This document shows positions 1-14,103 of a stretch of DNA of 32,649 nucleotides, one piece after another. The position numbers were made by a program, and so were the translations under genes. Under the pieces are notes generated by a model that was given only the letters and a program-made list of their open reading frames with translations, was not told the origin of the DNA and ran no database searches. Source of the DNA: Syncephalis fuscata (Eukaryota > Zoopagomycota > Zoopagomycetes > Zoopagales > Piptocephalidaceae); NCBI GenBank assembly GCA_025786725.1, contig JAHLTZ010000080.1:1-32649 (forward strand). Direction: 5' to 3'. Every line of letters starts with the position of its first letter. Positions within the stretch are counted from its first letter, which is position 1.

Positions 1-703
1 AGCTGCATTATTGATGGAATTAAACGCTGGTAAAAAATACTTGATTTATTGAAAAAGCTGTAACGGGGACCATTACCGATTTTGCCAAAAATGCTTAAAA
101 ACACACAAATCAAAAAGTATGTTATTTAGTTAGCTGTTTAACAAGTAGTCGATTAGACATTGCTAACATCAATTCGCATAGCCATAGCTGAATATAGTAA
201 TTAATATTAACTAATTAGTACACTTTTTGATTTGTGTGTTTTTAAGCATTTTGGCAAAATCGGTAATGGTCCCCCGTTACAGTTTTTCAATAAATCAAGT
301 ATTTTTTATCAGCGTTTAATTCCATCAGTAATGCAGCTGGACATACGTAATAGCATTCATTATAACTGCATATGCTTGGATCATTGACACACAAATAACA
401 TGCAGTCTCGATGCATTTGGAATTGCGCTAGATATATAAATAGCAATACCATTACACAAAAATGGCATTTAAATTACCTTTTAGTTTCTATTATTCCCCA
501 AAATGCATCGAGACTGCATGCTATTTGTGTGTCAATGATCCAAGCATATGCAGTTATAATGAATGCTATTACGTATGTCCAGCTGCATTATTGATGGAAT
601 TAAACGATGGTAAAAAATACTTGATTTATTGAAAAAGCTGTAACGGGGGACCATTACCGATTTTGCCAAAAATGCTCAAAAACACACAAATCAAAAAGTG
701 TGT
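1..703. repeat. Serial inverted repeats (foldback/MITE-like)
   Basis: The block at 1-121 recurs inverted at 220-338 and again in direct orientation at 583-703, with only a few differences. A further block at 339-422 recurs inverted at about 498-582. The segment 220-703 is therefore a palindrome with arms of about 205 bases around a 75-base centre, and 1-338 is a second one around a 98-base centre. No transposase frame lies inside. Non-autonomous foldback or MITE-like copies are the likely explanation. The left edge is cut by the window start, so the full element is unknown. Confidence 0.85.
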
Positions 704-1551
704 TGATTATTTAATTAATTACTTGGTAGTAGTTATTCATGATTAGTATTGATTTATATGCCATAAATGGCCATTAATACCCGTTGTTTATTTCTACCTC
801 TACTAACTAACAAATACATTATCGATTGTTATTACATATTGTCACAGCGTGTACAATAGCATAATATCATGCTGTTAAAGTTATAGTTTACGCATTCTAT
901 AAACAATGTGCTATTTATGTGTAGTTATTGCTTTATTGGCATGAATAATGGCGTATATAAACATAGCCAATGCCATTAGTAGGTCGTGTAGTTATGCAAC
1001 ATAGTTAATGTCTAATATATAACCAATAGCATGCACCAATAACAGCATTGATATTGGCAATGGCTGTCGATATATCATGCAGTTAACAATAATTGGTGCT
1101 TTTAATAACAAAAGTGAAAACTAAAAATGTCCAATGTATTTATAACTATGTCAGTTGCATATATATCTTATTTGCAATCAACTATGCTATGGCGCAAAGC
1201 GTTGTTTTACTTGCTTGCTGTTAGAGTAGTCGTATAAACACTGTCACTTATTTGTGACAAGTATAATCAACTACAGGCATGTTGGTTAGGCACATATCCC
1301 ACTTACCATTAACTATTAACATCATGTAGATATCTGCTTGTTTGTTTATAAGCAGGACAATGGTATTAGCACTTTGCCATTGATGCAGAATAGCCATGGT
1401 CATTGTAAAAGTGTATTATTTGTTATTTCTAGTAGCTATAAACATTGTAAAAATGCAATGTTATCATTTTAATAGCTATGAATGTAGCAGAATGCACATT
1501 TTATTTCTAGTACTCTGAATGCCGATATAATGCTAGCTCAAACTCTTAAGC
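704..1551. other. AT-rich spacer without recognisable gene
   Basis: No reading frame with coding character, RNA gene or clear repeat was seen on either strand. Confidence 0.6.
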
Positions 1552-3275
1552 GTAAAACTATTACATTAGTGATGTGACAATAAGTGGCGTATTGAAAGAG
1601 TGCGTTTAGCATAACTAAGTGACAAAATGCAATAAAAAATCAATAAAACTAATTTATTTAATAAATCGTTACTAGAATTATGTACAACTTTACATAAAAT
1701 AGCTCAAAATACATGGTGTTTTGCACAAGTATGCGGATAACATATGTACAACTATTGGCAACTTATAATGTAATTGTGTTGCGGGATGATGCAATGGTAG
1801 TGACGATACGTTAATAAATTTGTAAAAATAGCTGTTTTTTACTGTTTATGGTTTGTATAGTTAAAACACAGCAAAATGATTGCCGGATTCGAGTTCTCCA
1901 TGTTTGGATGTATTGTTTGGTATGACTTATAAAACAATAATTTTTGCGAAAAATGTTGACCAAAAATGCAATTTACGTTATTTTTAATACATCTAGTAAA
2001 TCGTTGCTAATACTACGTATAACTTTACGTAAAATGACGCAGATTGCCTGATATTTTGCACAAGTATGCATATGGCATATAGCTATCTATTGACAAAGCA
2101 TAGTATTGTTGTATTGCGCATTGATGCAATGGTTGCAACAATACACTAGTAAATGTGCAAAAATAGCAGTTTTATGCCGTTCATGGCTTATATAAGCAAA
2201 ATACAACAGAATGGTTGTTAGATTCGGGTTTTCCATGTTTGGATGTATCGTTTGATATAAGATTTAGAACAATGATTTTTGCAAAAAATGTTAGTCAAAA
2301 ATGCAATTTACGTAAAGTCTATTAACAAGAAAATGACCAAGTTTCATAATATTAGAAAATTTAATTTAAGAATGAGTCTATATAAAGTGAATTTAAAGCC
2401 CTCTAAAGTGTTAAAACAAAAATAATAGCAAGTTAATAAAAATAAATGACGATGCACTGTGACAATCTATGTCATTTATACATAAATACAACAAAGGTTT
2501 GTTAATAAACTTTACGTAAATTGCATTTTTGACTAACATTTTTTGCAAAAATCATTGTTCTAAATCTTATATCAAACGATACATCCAAACATGGAAAACC
2601 CGAATCTAACAACCATTCTGTTGTATTTTGCTTATATAAGCCATGAACGGCATAAAACTGCTATTTTTGCACATTCACTAGTGTATTGTTGCAACCATTG
2701 CATCAATGCGCAATACAACAATACTATGCTTTGTCAATAGATAGCTATATGCCATATGCATACTTGTGCAAAATATCAGGCAATCTGCGTCATTTTACGT
2801 AAAGTTATACGTAGTATTAGCAACGATTTACTAGATGTATTAAAAATAACGTAAATTGCATTTTTGGTCAACATTTTTTGCAAAAATTATTGTTTTATAA
2901 GTCATACCAAACAATACATCCAAGCATGGAGAACTCGAATCCGGCAATCATTTTGCTGTGTTTTAACTATACAAACCATAAACAGTAAAAAACAGCTATT
3001 TTTACAAATTTATTAACGTATCGTCACTACCATTGCATCATCCCGCAACACAATTACATTATAAGTTGCCAATAGTTGTACATATGTTATCCGCATACTT
3101 GTGCAAAACACCATGTATTTTGAGCTATTTTATGTAAAGTTGTACATAATTCTAGTAACGATTTATTAAATAAATTAGTTTTATTGATTTTTTATTGCAT
3201 TTTGTCACTTAGTTATGCTAAACGCACTCTTTCAACACGTCACTCATTGTCACATCATTAATGTAGTTATATTAC
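1552..3275. repeat. Large nested palindrome
   Basis: Arms at about 1552-2330 and 2498-3275 (roughly 780 bases each) are near-perfect reverse complements around a 165-base centre. Each arm holds two diverged direct copies of a ~330-base unit (about 1660-1985 and 1994-2320 in the left arm), so the unit order is forward-forward-reverse-reverse. A recurring stretch ends each unit with the AATTTACGT motif. No coding frame is seen. A non-autonomous foldback transposon or a hairpin-forming satellite block are both possible. Confidence 0.88.
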
Positions 3276-4752
3276 ATTTAAATTGTAAATTAGCGTTATA
3301 TTACCATTTTAAAATATTATAAATAAAATTTAGCTGCAATCATATTTATTAGAAATAAATATATTATAATTACGATGGTTATATTGTTAGTATCCCAAAA
3401 TTTAGTTGGTGTTGTAACCATGTAACTGAGAAGCAAACCTTGTTTACTGTTAGCATTATTTGTACCCAGTTTATGTACTATTCTTATGTCTACTCGCATG
3501 TGATCTTGACAAGATGTTTAGGTAAATAATGCGCGTTTTAGTCACGTTATCATAACAATGTACCCAAGATATCAGGATAGTAATAGTACAAAATAAATCG
3601 CATTTAATTGTAAATAATTAGCTAAAGTACTAAAACATAGAATAGAATTAGCTTTATAACTAAACAAGATGAATTAGATGCTATTTATAAAATAGTCGTT
3701 ATGTATAGCAGTTTTATATGTAGACAAGAATAGACTTGCATAGATCAAGTGACCATTGTATAAGCTTTTACAAAATAGTAATTCAAATGTTAAGATTGCC
3801 AAAATAGCGTATTTGATATAGTAAATGGTTTTGCATTTGATACCATAGTATTGGGTTGAACAGTGCAATTACAATATTTACCAATAATAGTCGGAAATTG
3901 TCAAGTTTTATAGTTTAGTATTATTACTTTAGAAGTTTATTAAGCTCTTATGACCATGTATAGCTATAGATAAAAAAAATGCATCTTTCCCTAAATTTAA
4001 TAAACCTTTAGTAAAACTATTGGCATAACTAATGCAGCCTATATACTCTGATTTACTATGTCGTGTGTCTCAGTAAAAGTTATGCTATAAATTTCATGTA
4101 TTTGATGAATAAATACAATGAAGCATTTTAAAACTTTAGTATTATTGTTAAATCAGTAGCTGATACTTGTGTGCATATGCAATATATTTAAATAACGTGC
4201 ATCTAGTGCCACCAAATCCACATAAAAGCATAATACTTTGTTTTAGTATTGATGGATTAGCAATCAAACTGGTCATACGGATTCTTTATGCTATTTTATC
4301 TGTCTAGCATTAGCTGGTTTTATTCTACATAATATTCTGTATTCTGTGGTATAAGCTACAACACCACAACCTACGCAGTATTTGTAATATAAAACCTAAC
4401 TAACTAAATGGCATGTTGGACAAAAGCACGCCATGGCAATGTTGGAGTATAGCCATCTAACAATCAATATTGTTTTGTGTAATGATTATACAAAGTCTTT
4501 TATTTTAATAATGCAAATATCAAATATAATCGGTTAAATTGAAAATATGAGTGATGATGTACTCTACTAACTCTGATAAACAATCAAGAGAACAATTCAG
4601 CAACAATATATATATATAGTAGCAATACTAAAAGCGGATTAAAGGCATAAATTTAAACTAACAGACTAATCAACTGATGTGCTGGTTGCTAAAAAAAACA
4701 GTTTAATTAAACATAAAATCATATGAATGCAGTATATTCAATTATACGCTTT
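3276..4752. other. AT-rich spacer without recognisable gene
   Basis: About 1.5 kb of very AT-rich sequence. Short open frames at 3317-3499 and 3674-3868 on the minus strand lack coding character or splice context. There is a short TA run near 4608. Nothing else was seen. Confidence 0.6.
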
Positions 4753-5943
4753 CTAGTTGGTAAAACCTTCGGGTCTTTTTTGTTTAAAACGGAGTAAAGA
4801 CGCCAAACTATCTCTCTTGTTTAATTGTTGTTCGCGAGGAAGTGGAGCCACCACAGGATTTTCTCCCCTTGATAACGCCATTTGACGATTACGAGCAGCA
4901 TTAGCACGATATGCCTTGTATAGAGGGCTAGAAGTGGGTGGATTATCTACTATTATCCCCAAATCCCAGTATATGTTTTCAATATACTGTAGCGCCTCAC
5001 TGAATGCATTGCTAGATTGAGTTTTCATATAAAACTCGATTAAGTTTTTCCATAGTAAAATATTTATGTTGAGAATTTCGTAATCATTTGCTCGATCAGA
5101 CATGAGATTCTTTATAGAGCGCACACGATCAACGGTAGTAAATACTATGTGCTTATTTGTGATACACGCATCTGACAATTATATTAGTATATTACTAGTG
5201 TAAACAATTAAAATGTAACTAACCACTTTCAATAGCCTCAGAAATTGTCCAATCTTTTGCCTTCATGTTGCGTATAACTATTCAGCTATGCCTTAATAGC
5301 TTATTAGTATAAATAGTATTTACTTACTTGTTACAAGTTCTGAAAATAAAATCAACCCTTCTTGTCGGCTGGTAAAGCCGTTATCTATACGACTAGAAAG
5401 CTTTTTTTTACATTCTGGCTTAACAATGAAATAGCATTTATCTTCTTTCTTGGTGGGTAACAGCTTAATAGCATGATAGAATGGCTGTGACGGAGAAATG
5501 TCTTGAGGAATGTTATGATCTCCAGTATACAGCGTCTATCAATAAAGTTATTATGTCAACAACTCAAACTAATAATAAATATACATACATCGTATAAATT
5601 AAAGGGAAAATAATTAGCAGCTTCCTTCTTTCTACATATAACTTCGCCGGTGAGTATACGATTATTTTCTGCAAAATATTTTGCTTTCATCACATATCCA
5701 TTGCTATGTTCGGTTGGACGTGATTTGATGATAAGGCCCTTGTCACCAAATGCACCAGGCTGATTTAATTCATATTCACCAACTGGAGCTGTCGCTATAG
5801 TATAACGGTTATTGGATCAATAGCAAATTTACTAAACTGTTACCTTTTTGTTTATTAAGTATGCGTGGCAATACAGCCATACTCTGGCCAACTGATAGCA
5901 GCACTAACAGTGCTAGAAGATATTTGGTTTTAGATAGCATCAT
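4753..5943 (-). CDS. Secreted protein of unknown function
   Basis: Five exons can be joined in frame: 5943-5844, 5794-5589, 5535-5328, 5277-5224 and 5171-4753. They give 328 residues. The start is the first of two adjacent ATGs (5943 or 5940). The N-terminus has a Lys followed by a hydrophobic stretch (LLALLVLLSVGQSMA, about residues 9-23), a typical signal peptide, so the protein is probably secreted or lumenal. The rest is mixed charged and hydrophobic with few cysteines; there is no second membrane segment and no motif I recognise. All donors are GTA-type except the last (GTTAGT). Family unknown; the gene model itself is well supported because every phase matches. Confidence 0.75.
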
Positions 5944-6835
5944 TGATCTTGTAAAATGCCTAGGTTTTTGTACTTTTGTAAAATATTGTAGTAGCAACAA
6001 TAAAAATGACTAAAGTAAAGCGATTTTTTATGATAAAGCAATAAACAGTGGCGAATTATTCGATTATTTATAGCAAGTTGCAGTACAGGGCAATCGATGT
6101 GGAGTTTATTATTTAAGCAAAAAAGGCACGTTCGGATGGTGACCAATATGGAAGTGAAAAAGTTAATGGTTCGATAATCCAAAATAGTATAACGTAAACA
6201 TGGATAATAATCAAAATGCTGGATAAAATCTAGATACCGTTTTTGAATACCTGAGCTACCACGTTGATGGTCTCGTACAAATATAGTAGTGAAAATCCGA
6301 GTGTATCTAAAAAAGAATAATTGAATATAATAATTAATTCAGCTTTCTAATATATGAATCTGATCATAAAGCTATTGTTTTTTCAATTTAATATTTTTAT
6401 AAGTTTTATGATTAAAACTTTGACTATATAACATTCATTCCAGGATGGCACAATTGCAGCACATATATCGGCTTATGGCCTTTATCATCCTTTCATTTTA
6501 TTCAATTATAACATATTGCTACGTCTGATTTTAAAGTTTGTAGTCGAGATGGCTAAATGACGCATAACCCTGGCGTTATTTCATAATGCTAGGCTTTGAT
6601 GCTTGCTAATACCCGTCTTAGTGCATAGAATACAGCTGTAGGTTGGCTACTACTATTATTATTGCCATCCATGCTTAATGCATAGTGTCGACTGATTAAA
6701 AGATTTATTTTACTGCTATTTAAAACATAGTGCTATTTGTTTATTCAGAGTTATTTTATAAATGGACAAAGCTTAATGATTTACTAATGATAATGGCAAG
6801 ATGATGATGACTGTAAATAAGTCATGCTATAATAG
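5944..6835. other. Intergenic spacer (upstream of secreted-protein gene)
   Basis: This lies upstream of the secreted-protein gene and downstream of the transporter; both run on the minus strand. The open frame at 5940-6182 has no coding character. No RNA gene or repeat was seen. Confidence 0.5.
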
Positions 6836-8142
6836 TTAAATGTGATATTCTCCTCGTCTTGTTAGTAGTTGTGCATATTTTGGGTCAATGCCATTGCTAA
6901 GTAGACCTCGTCCATTGTTAATAACTGTGCTTTTATCGTAAAATGAATGAACGAGCGTTTCTGTTACCGGGCTGATATGCTTATCGTCAATACGTTGCTG
7001 ATGCATCCGATTGTCCAATTTCCCGTACAGTGTCGATGCAGCTATTACTATAGCGGTACCAAATAGAAATAGACCACTGGGCTGAAACCCGAAGAACATA
7101 TAGCTAATGACACCTGATAAAATAATGCTAATACTCGTGGCAAATCCTTTAAGAATGTTATCGGCATACTTAACAACAATGGCCACAAGTATACCACCAA
7201 GTGCCTGGTTGGTCAATACAAGCCAAGTAAACATGTTGTAGCCCTGTAACATGCCGTCCTTCATGATGGCATGTCGGTCCTGCACTAACATGGCTAGTAG
7301 GGAGAATAGCCCACCGGAAATGCCTAGTTGAATATTGCGTATCCACATACTTGTGCTGGTCGTTTTAAGAACGCGCTCAAAGTAACAGCCTGCAAATCCC
7401 GATAACAACACGCTATCATTACAGCACCAAAGCCAATCAATGGATCTTGTGCAAGATGGAACTGTGTCTGTTTTTTATCTACACCTTGATTTAAATCCTT
7501 TTCTGAGGCATGTGATGCAACCGATGTGCTAGTCGCCGTTTGTAATTGTACAAATGTAACACCCAGCATTAGTAGTCCAAGGATAGCCATTGTAGAGGCA
7601 TAATGCGTCGACCCAATATAATGACGGAGAAAATGGCTGTAGATAGGATCTTGACTTGATAAATGACTTGAAATGAAGCCGCCTCTAAATTAGACAGTGC
7701 AATGTAAAGTAGGTTATTTTGAATTGCGTACAATGCCGATGGAACCGCCATGAGCAGCAGATCCTTTGGTTGCTGTAAAATATCGCGCTTCACTCGTCGT
7801 TGAAACGAGGCCCAGGAACTCGATTGTTTATACAAAATAAATAAGCAAGTAGGCAGTTTAATAATCTCAGCCAATACAACAGCCGTTGAGGCAATGTATA
7901 CAGACTGATCGGGTGATCGTACCATGCGAGAATACCGCATCATAAGGACTAGTGCGCTATTCTGCAAAATAAGCACAATGAGCGATAGATATTTTATCGG
8001 TAAATTAAACATAAAAGGCTCGTTTGCAGCTAACACGTAAATTGGTTGTTATTATTCAATCGATATAAACATCAGGTAAACGCCTACCTTTTGCTGTTGA
8101 TATACGCGCCAATGGCAAGGAACTTGGCCGCGAGTACTTCAT
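6836..8142 (-). CDS. Nucleotide-sugar transporter, SLC35A family, with two frame breaks
   Basis: Exon 1 runs 8142-8088 and exon 2 runs 8029-6836. The hydrophobic multi-pass protein (about 416 residues if both breaks are corrected) carries family signatures: LILQNSALVLMMRYSR near the N-terminus, ALYAIQNNLLYIALSNL, QVIYQVKILSTAIFSV, SGFAGCYFERVLK and MWIRNIQLGI. This family (UDP-galactose / CMP-sialic acid / UDP-GlcNAc transporters) exchanges nucleotide sugars for nucleotide monophosphates across the Golgi membrane; the substrate cannot be told here. The coding frame slips by one missing base near 7580-7590 (after the QWLS motif) and again near 7400-7410 (before LSGFAG). With one base restored at each place the length becomes a multiple of 3. 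The breaks are sequence errors or true lesions. Confidence 0.88.
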
Positions 8143-8260
8143 GGTTTGCAACGCGTTAAAGAAACGCAAGTGCTGTGTAGTGGCAATTATGAATTAGCAA
8201 AAATTGCCAGTATATTAAACTAAAACTAAAATAGTATTACTGAAAGGAAGATTGCGTTTG

Positions 8261-8294
<34 letters not shown>

Positions 8295-9208
8295 GAATAA
8301 TGAAAGAGTTAATAGAGATGACTGTGTACTTGCCGCTATTGGTGTACAGCTTATTAGAAATATGAAGTAAAAAATTGCAAAAACAAGAAGACTTACAGAA
8401 AGGCAACACTGTCTCGTTTGATTGCCGAAGTGAGACAACATTTTCACGAGCTTTAATATCCGATATTGTGTGTGTGTGTGTTCTGTTGTGGTAAAAGCAT
8501 ACGCCTGAAGCTGTGCCTATTTTCTTTTTCTTGGTCCAACAAACCTTATCCCTTAATGCGTTCACCTAAGTTTCTTCCTACAGCTTGTCTCTTTTCTTTT
8601 TCTTTTCCTTTTCAAACACCAAGCCTAGCTGGCAGGTCAACATTCTGCATTGTGCATCCATAAAAAACGCATACTACTACTCATCTAATAAATATCATGC
8701 TATCTTTTAGATTGAAATATTGTTTAATATTTATTGCTATTGTATCCATTATTGCATAGCGCTGAGACTGCTGCGGTACTATTGATAACACTGTATTTGG
8801 TCACTGTGTGACATTTGCAGATAATTGCTACAAGCATGATCGTCTAAATGATATCTAAACGATTTGCGTGTTTTCTTAATGCAGCATCTCAATAAATATC
8901 TTAAAACTAATATAGTAGTTGACGATTGCTATCTTGCAATGTAATGATAAACCAATTCAAAAAGCAACGTAGTTTAAGAAAGCCCCAGAACTTTATTGAA
9001 TTTATTAGATGACGATTAAACGTATATTTTCCTAAAATTAACAGATTTTAAAAAGCGTTGATTATCTGCTATTTAATTCATTCTACTACAACTATATTAT
9101 ATTATTATTCGATTTTATCGGCGTTAGCAAAATACTTGACTGTAGTTTTATTTTGGTTAAATAAACTGATAAAAAATGTAAATTTGTCTTTTGGTTCGCT
9201 TTTCAAAT
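8143..9208. other. Intergenic spacer with microsatellites and pyrimidine tracts
   Basis: Upstream of the transporter and downstream of TRM8. It holds an AAT-type microsatellite, a short TG run at 8468-8480 and a CT-rich tract at about 8520-8610. On the minus strand the 8215-8565 region has a plausible donor (GTAAGTCTTC at about 8400) and short frames, so an untranslated leader or a very small gene cannot be excluded. I could not build a convincing protein. Confidence 0.4.
8263..8293. repeat. (AAT)n microsatellite
   Basis: About ten perfect trinucleotide copies. On the minus strand it reads TAT repeats, which would be poly-tyrosine in one frame. Confidence 0.95.
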
Positions 9209-10558
<1,350 letters not shown>

Positions 10559-10733
10559 GGATGTAAGCTTTAATGGACCAGCAAATATAGAGTGTGGATA
10601 ATAAGAAAGAAAAAACAACACGCCACCGAATCATCGAAATGTATACGTGACGCCCTGGCGTATTCTTTCTCGTTCTTTCTTTCTTTTTTCCTACTACTGA
10701 ATCTGCTTCTATTCTCTTGCATTTCAGCAGCAT
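10559..10733. promoter_or_regulatory. Divergent promoter TRM8 / EAF3
   Basis: Only 175 bases separate the two start codons, which point away from each other. The interval contains a strong pyrimidine tract (about 10663-10690, TTCTTTCTCGTTCTTTC type), common in leaders or promoters of fungal housekeeping genes. No TATA box is evident. Confidence 0.6.
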
Positions 10734-12084
10734 ATGTCGGTCAAGGATAAGTTAGTATTTGCAAAGGATCAGAATGTGCTCTGCTTCCATGGCCCGCTTT
10801 TATACGAAGCCAAGGTACGCCGCATACTGCTGAGCCAGCACTGGTGGCAAACAACGAATCTTTATTTTATTCTAACAACTACTTGTATACTTGTTATTTT
10901 TATTGCTGCTATGCTTATTGCTGTATAGGTGTTAGAGGCAGAATGGTGGGAGGGTCGAGAGGATGCCGACGATGGTCCATATTATCTAGTGCACTACAAG
11001 GGATGGAAACAGCGGTAGGAACATACATGTGTAGCCTATGAGCATAGTAATAATTATATGCAGATGGGATGAATGGGTTCAAGAGACACGTATTATGGAG
11101 ATCAACGAAGAAAATCTTGGCAAACAAAAAGCGTTGAAGCAATCACACCGTACAAAAAAGTCTTCAAGCAAACAAACAGGACCTTCACATGTGGTTGGGT
11201 CGCGACACGAGAAACAGGCGAGTGTCGATGAGAAGGGAAAGAAGCGACCGCGCGATGATGCTATTGAAGGAGTAAGTAGAATAAAATGACCTATTAATAG
11301 CAATTAATATACTAATCTTTATACAATTATTAAATAGGAAGAAGATTATATAGCACGTCCTGAAGTCCGCATTCCAATTCCTGGTCCATTAAAGGTACAA
11401 TTGGTCGATGATTTTGAATGGGTTACGCGGCAACATAAGGTGGGATTATAGTATAAAGAAATGATGGAATAATACTAATCACACCATGCTGAATAGCTGG
11501 TGCCGCTACCACGCCAACCAACTGTCACGCAAATCATTGAAATGTATTGTGAATCACGCGAAACAAAACATGCCACGTAAGCAATGTTACAAATCAAATG
11601 AGCTATTAGTAACCGTTTCATAGAGAAAGCTATTTATCAGAATTTGCCGCAGGACTACGCATCTATTTTGATCGTGCACTTGGCAATCGTCTATTGTATC
11701 GATTGGAACGACAACAATATGCGAGAATACTTGAAGAATATCCAGACACGCCCATGTCGGATATCTATGGTGCTGAGCATTTATTGCGTCTATTTGGTAA
11801 GTAATCGTTTCAATAGTTTAAAATGGCTATTGATTAGTAATACATTATAGTTGAATTGCCAAAGCTATTAGCATTCACTAGTCTCGGTAAAGACGGAATG
11901 TCACGGCTTAGAGAACAGCTACTGGATCTACTGAAGTAGGTTGATCTGAGTACCAATAGTAATTATCAATATAATATTTAACATTTGAATGCTTAGATTT
12001 TTACAAAAGAATTCCAAACAGCTTTTTACAGATGCATACGAAAGTGCATCTCCTGCACACATGAACATGCTTAAAGCAACGTAG
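10734..12084 (+). CDS. EAF3: MRG15/EAF3-type chromodomain protein
   Basis: Eight exons join in frame: 10734-10814, 10929-11014, 11064-11271, 11338-11439, 11497-11576, 11624-11796, 11851-11935 and 11997-12084. They give 300 residues. The family acts in NuA4 histone acetyltransferase and Rpd3S deacetylase complexes and binds H3K36-methylated nucleosomes. An N-terminal chromo barrel is visible ([14 protein letters not shown], then [18 protein letters not shown], to about residue 70), followed by a Lys/Arg-rich linker (about 75-125) and the MRG domain (about 130-295) with [54 protein letters not shown] and a C-terminal LQKNSKQLF. It is complete and shows no lesion. Confidence 0.96.
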
Positions 12085-12170
12085 TATAAACACACACACA
12101 CCACGCACGCGCACACATGCTTTGTTTACAAAGATTATTTTTCGTAATTAAATCCAAGTAGTATAAAACA

Positions 12171-13016
12171 TTAATTGGTCAATTTGGCGGTAACCTTATC
12201 ATTAAGTAGCCAGTCTGCATTGTTTGCATTGACGGCAGTCAGATGTGTGTCAAAATCCACGAGCAATCGATGAGCCTGGCTGGTAACAGCAGCTGCGGCC
12301 GTGTCAAGCGCACTTGATCCCAATTGAAACTGCGGGTTCTTGGCATCTGCGGAACTGTTGTTTGATGAGCCATTTGGCTGATTACGCGCTACCACCCATT
12401 GTCCATCGCGTGCTGTATGAAACTAAAATATAAAAAGTAACGTATTATTAATAATGCAGCCGTTTGTTTATGTCGTCTGCACTTACGATAAGAGCGTTGG
12501 TGGGTTGAGTAGTCGATAGCTTGTTGTTGTCAACCTAAATGGTATGTTGTTGTTAGTATGAATAGCTGTAGCAATGTTTGTTTTCGTTACCACTACGGCA
12601 AATGCTTCTGGTTGATATTCGCGAATTCGATTGGCAATATGCGTACCAACTAGGCTTAGCTCAGTTGAATCGAGCATTTCATTCGCTTGGTAATATCCAA
12701 TAATGGTTTGACCCGTCTTTTCACAGTAGATATCGAGCTATGTACGCGTTTGTGTTGTCTAGTTAATTGTTGATTGGATCTAGTATACGCGCCAACTTAC
12801 CTGTTCGAGAGCAATCTCTAGCATCGGTGAGAGATTCAAGCGCGTATGAAAAAGCGGCACCACGTCTGTAACGGCCACTGCTGACGTTTTAAGACTTGAT
12901 GTCGTGGCGAGTAAAACGCCGTTAACGCTAGAACATGCATGAGCAGCGACGTGCAATACAATCTTTGCATAGGCACAGCGAGATACAGTGTAGGTAGCAG
13001 GTGTGGAGGAAGACAT
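12171..13016 (-). CDS. EMC8: ER membrane protein complex subunit 8/9
   Basis: Four exons join in frame: 13016-12801, 12737-12591, 12534-12487 and 12422-12171. They give 220 residues. EMC8/9 is a cytosolic MPN-fold subunit of the ER membrane complex, which inserts tail-anchored and multi-pass proteins. Signatures: YAKIVLHVAAHACSSVNGVL at about 16-35, VVPLFHTRLNLSPMLEIALEQ at about 52-72, TIIGYYQANE at about 81-90, and the C-terminal HRLLVDFDTHL with ADWLLN. The JAMM metal-binding histidines are absent, as expected for this non-catalytic family. A central serine/asparagine-rich stretch is variable. The gene converges on EAF3 with only 86 bases between stop codons. Confidence 0.95.
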
Positions 13017-14096
13017 TGTCGTGTTGCAGTTGGTTGACTATGGCAGTCTGATATAACCGTAGTGTTCTCTGGTCAGTATATGTATGAAATGCGAACAAGC
13101 TTTATACAAAACTTGCCTGTTGAATAAACAATAAAGAATAAAAAGTACTAATGAAAAAGTGTGATGATCAGTAATTGGTGTTAATGTTTGTACAGTCATA
13201 CTAATATGCTATGTGACAAAGTAATTATGAGCACACTAGATATCAAGTAAATATCTATTGCTTTAGATTGTGTAGATTATCAGTATTTACATTAAATATG
13301 TTCAAAGTAGTAATTAAATGGCATCGGTGCATAATATTAAGATGCAATAGGATTATTGTCGGAGACATGGTTCATATGAACTGCATATTTAACTCAACAT
13401 TATATTTTATCGTCTCATATATGCACCAAATACTTGACAGCAATATAATGAAATCTATATTACGTTGTGTATTCACGCTGTGATGATAGCCAAGAATATA
13501 TATAAGATTATTGCATTCAAGTTAAACCAAAACATAAAAATCTATTAAGCTTAAAAGTAAGCAATTTTCATTCATCCCGCATGTAGGCTATTTATAAAAA
13601 AGATTATAATTTTATTCAAATACTGTATAAAAATAAATATTTAATTTAATCTTGCTATAGCTAGTTAACTAGTATTGCTTGATTGCATTTTACTTTGAGT
13701 CTCCCCAGGGCAGTAAATCATTTTACGCAATCAATTGTAACGATTTAAATAGTCGACGAGTTGATTAGATTAAATTGTGTTTAAATCATCATTCACAATA
13801 AATATTAAAACAATATTATTGTCCATTATCATTTCCATAAAACTGATTAAATGTAACAAAACATTGTATTAGTAACAATATTGAATATTTAAATAAAACT
13901 TGCATTTAATATCTAAACAATCTCACAAGGAGAAGGCCTAGCATTACTTTGTTAAAAATGCCAAATAAATTGCTTATTTTACAAGATCGACTATAAAGAC
14001 TTGAATAATTGACAAGTCGATTAAATTGATTTATATTTAGATTACTATTTGTCATCTGCATCTATTTTATTGCACTTTCCCTTTTCACTTAATATT
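13017..14096. other. AT-rich spacer left of the transposon
   Basis: Promoter side of EMC8/9. The frame at 13268-13483 has no recognisable content. A short motif at about 13676-13704 resembles the right flank of the transposon (about 16527-16569). Confidence 0.5.
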
Positions 14097-14103
14097 AAAA
14101 TTT

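Noticed and set aside
400-594. 64-residue frame
   Set aside because: Lies entirely inside a palindromic repeat and has no coding character.
7400-7590. Programmed ribosomal frameshifting in the transporter
   Set aside because: No slippery heptamer or downstream structure was evident, two separate shifts would be needed, and other genes in the window show similar single-base breaks.
8215-8565. 116- and 73-residue minus-strand frames, one with a poly-tyrosine run
   Set aside because: The run comes from the trinucleotide microsatellite, and no start, exon chain or family match could be built; an untranslated leader is as likely.
10734-11041. 64- and 65-residue plus-strand frames continuing past 10814
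   Set aside because: Read-through of the first EAF3 intron; the spliced form restores the chromo barrel.
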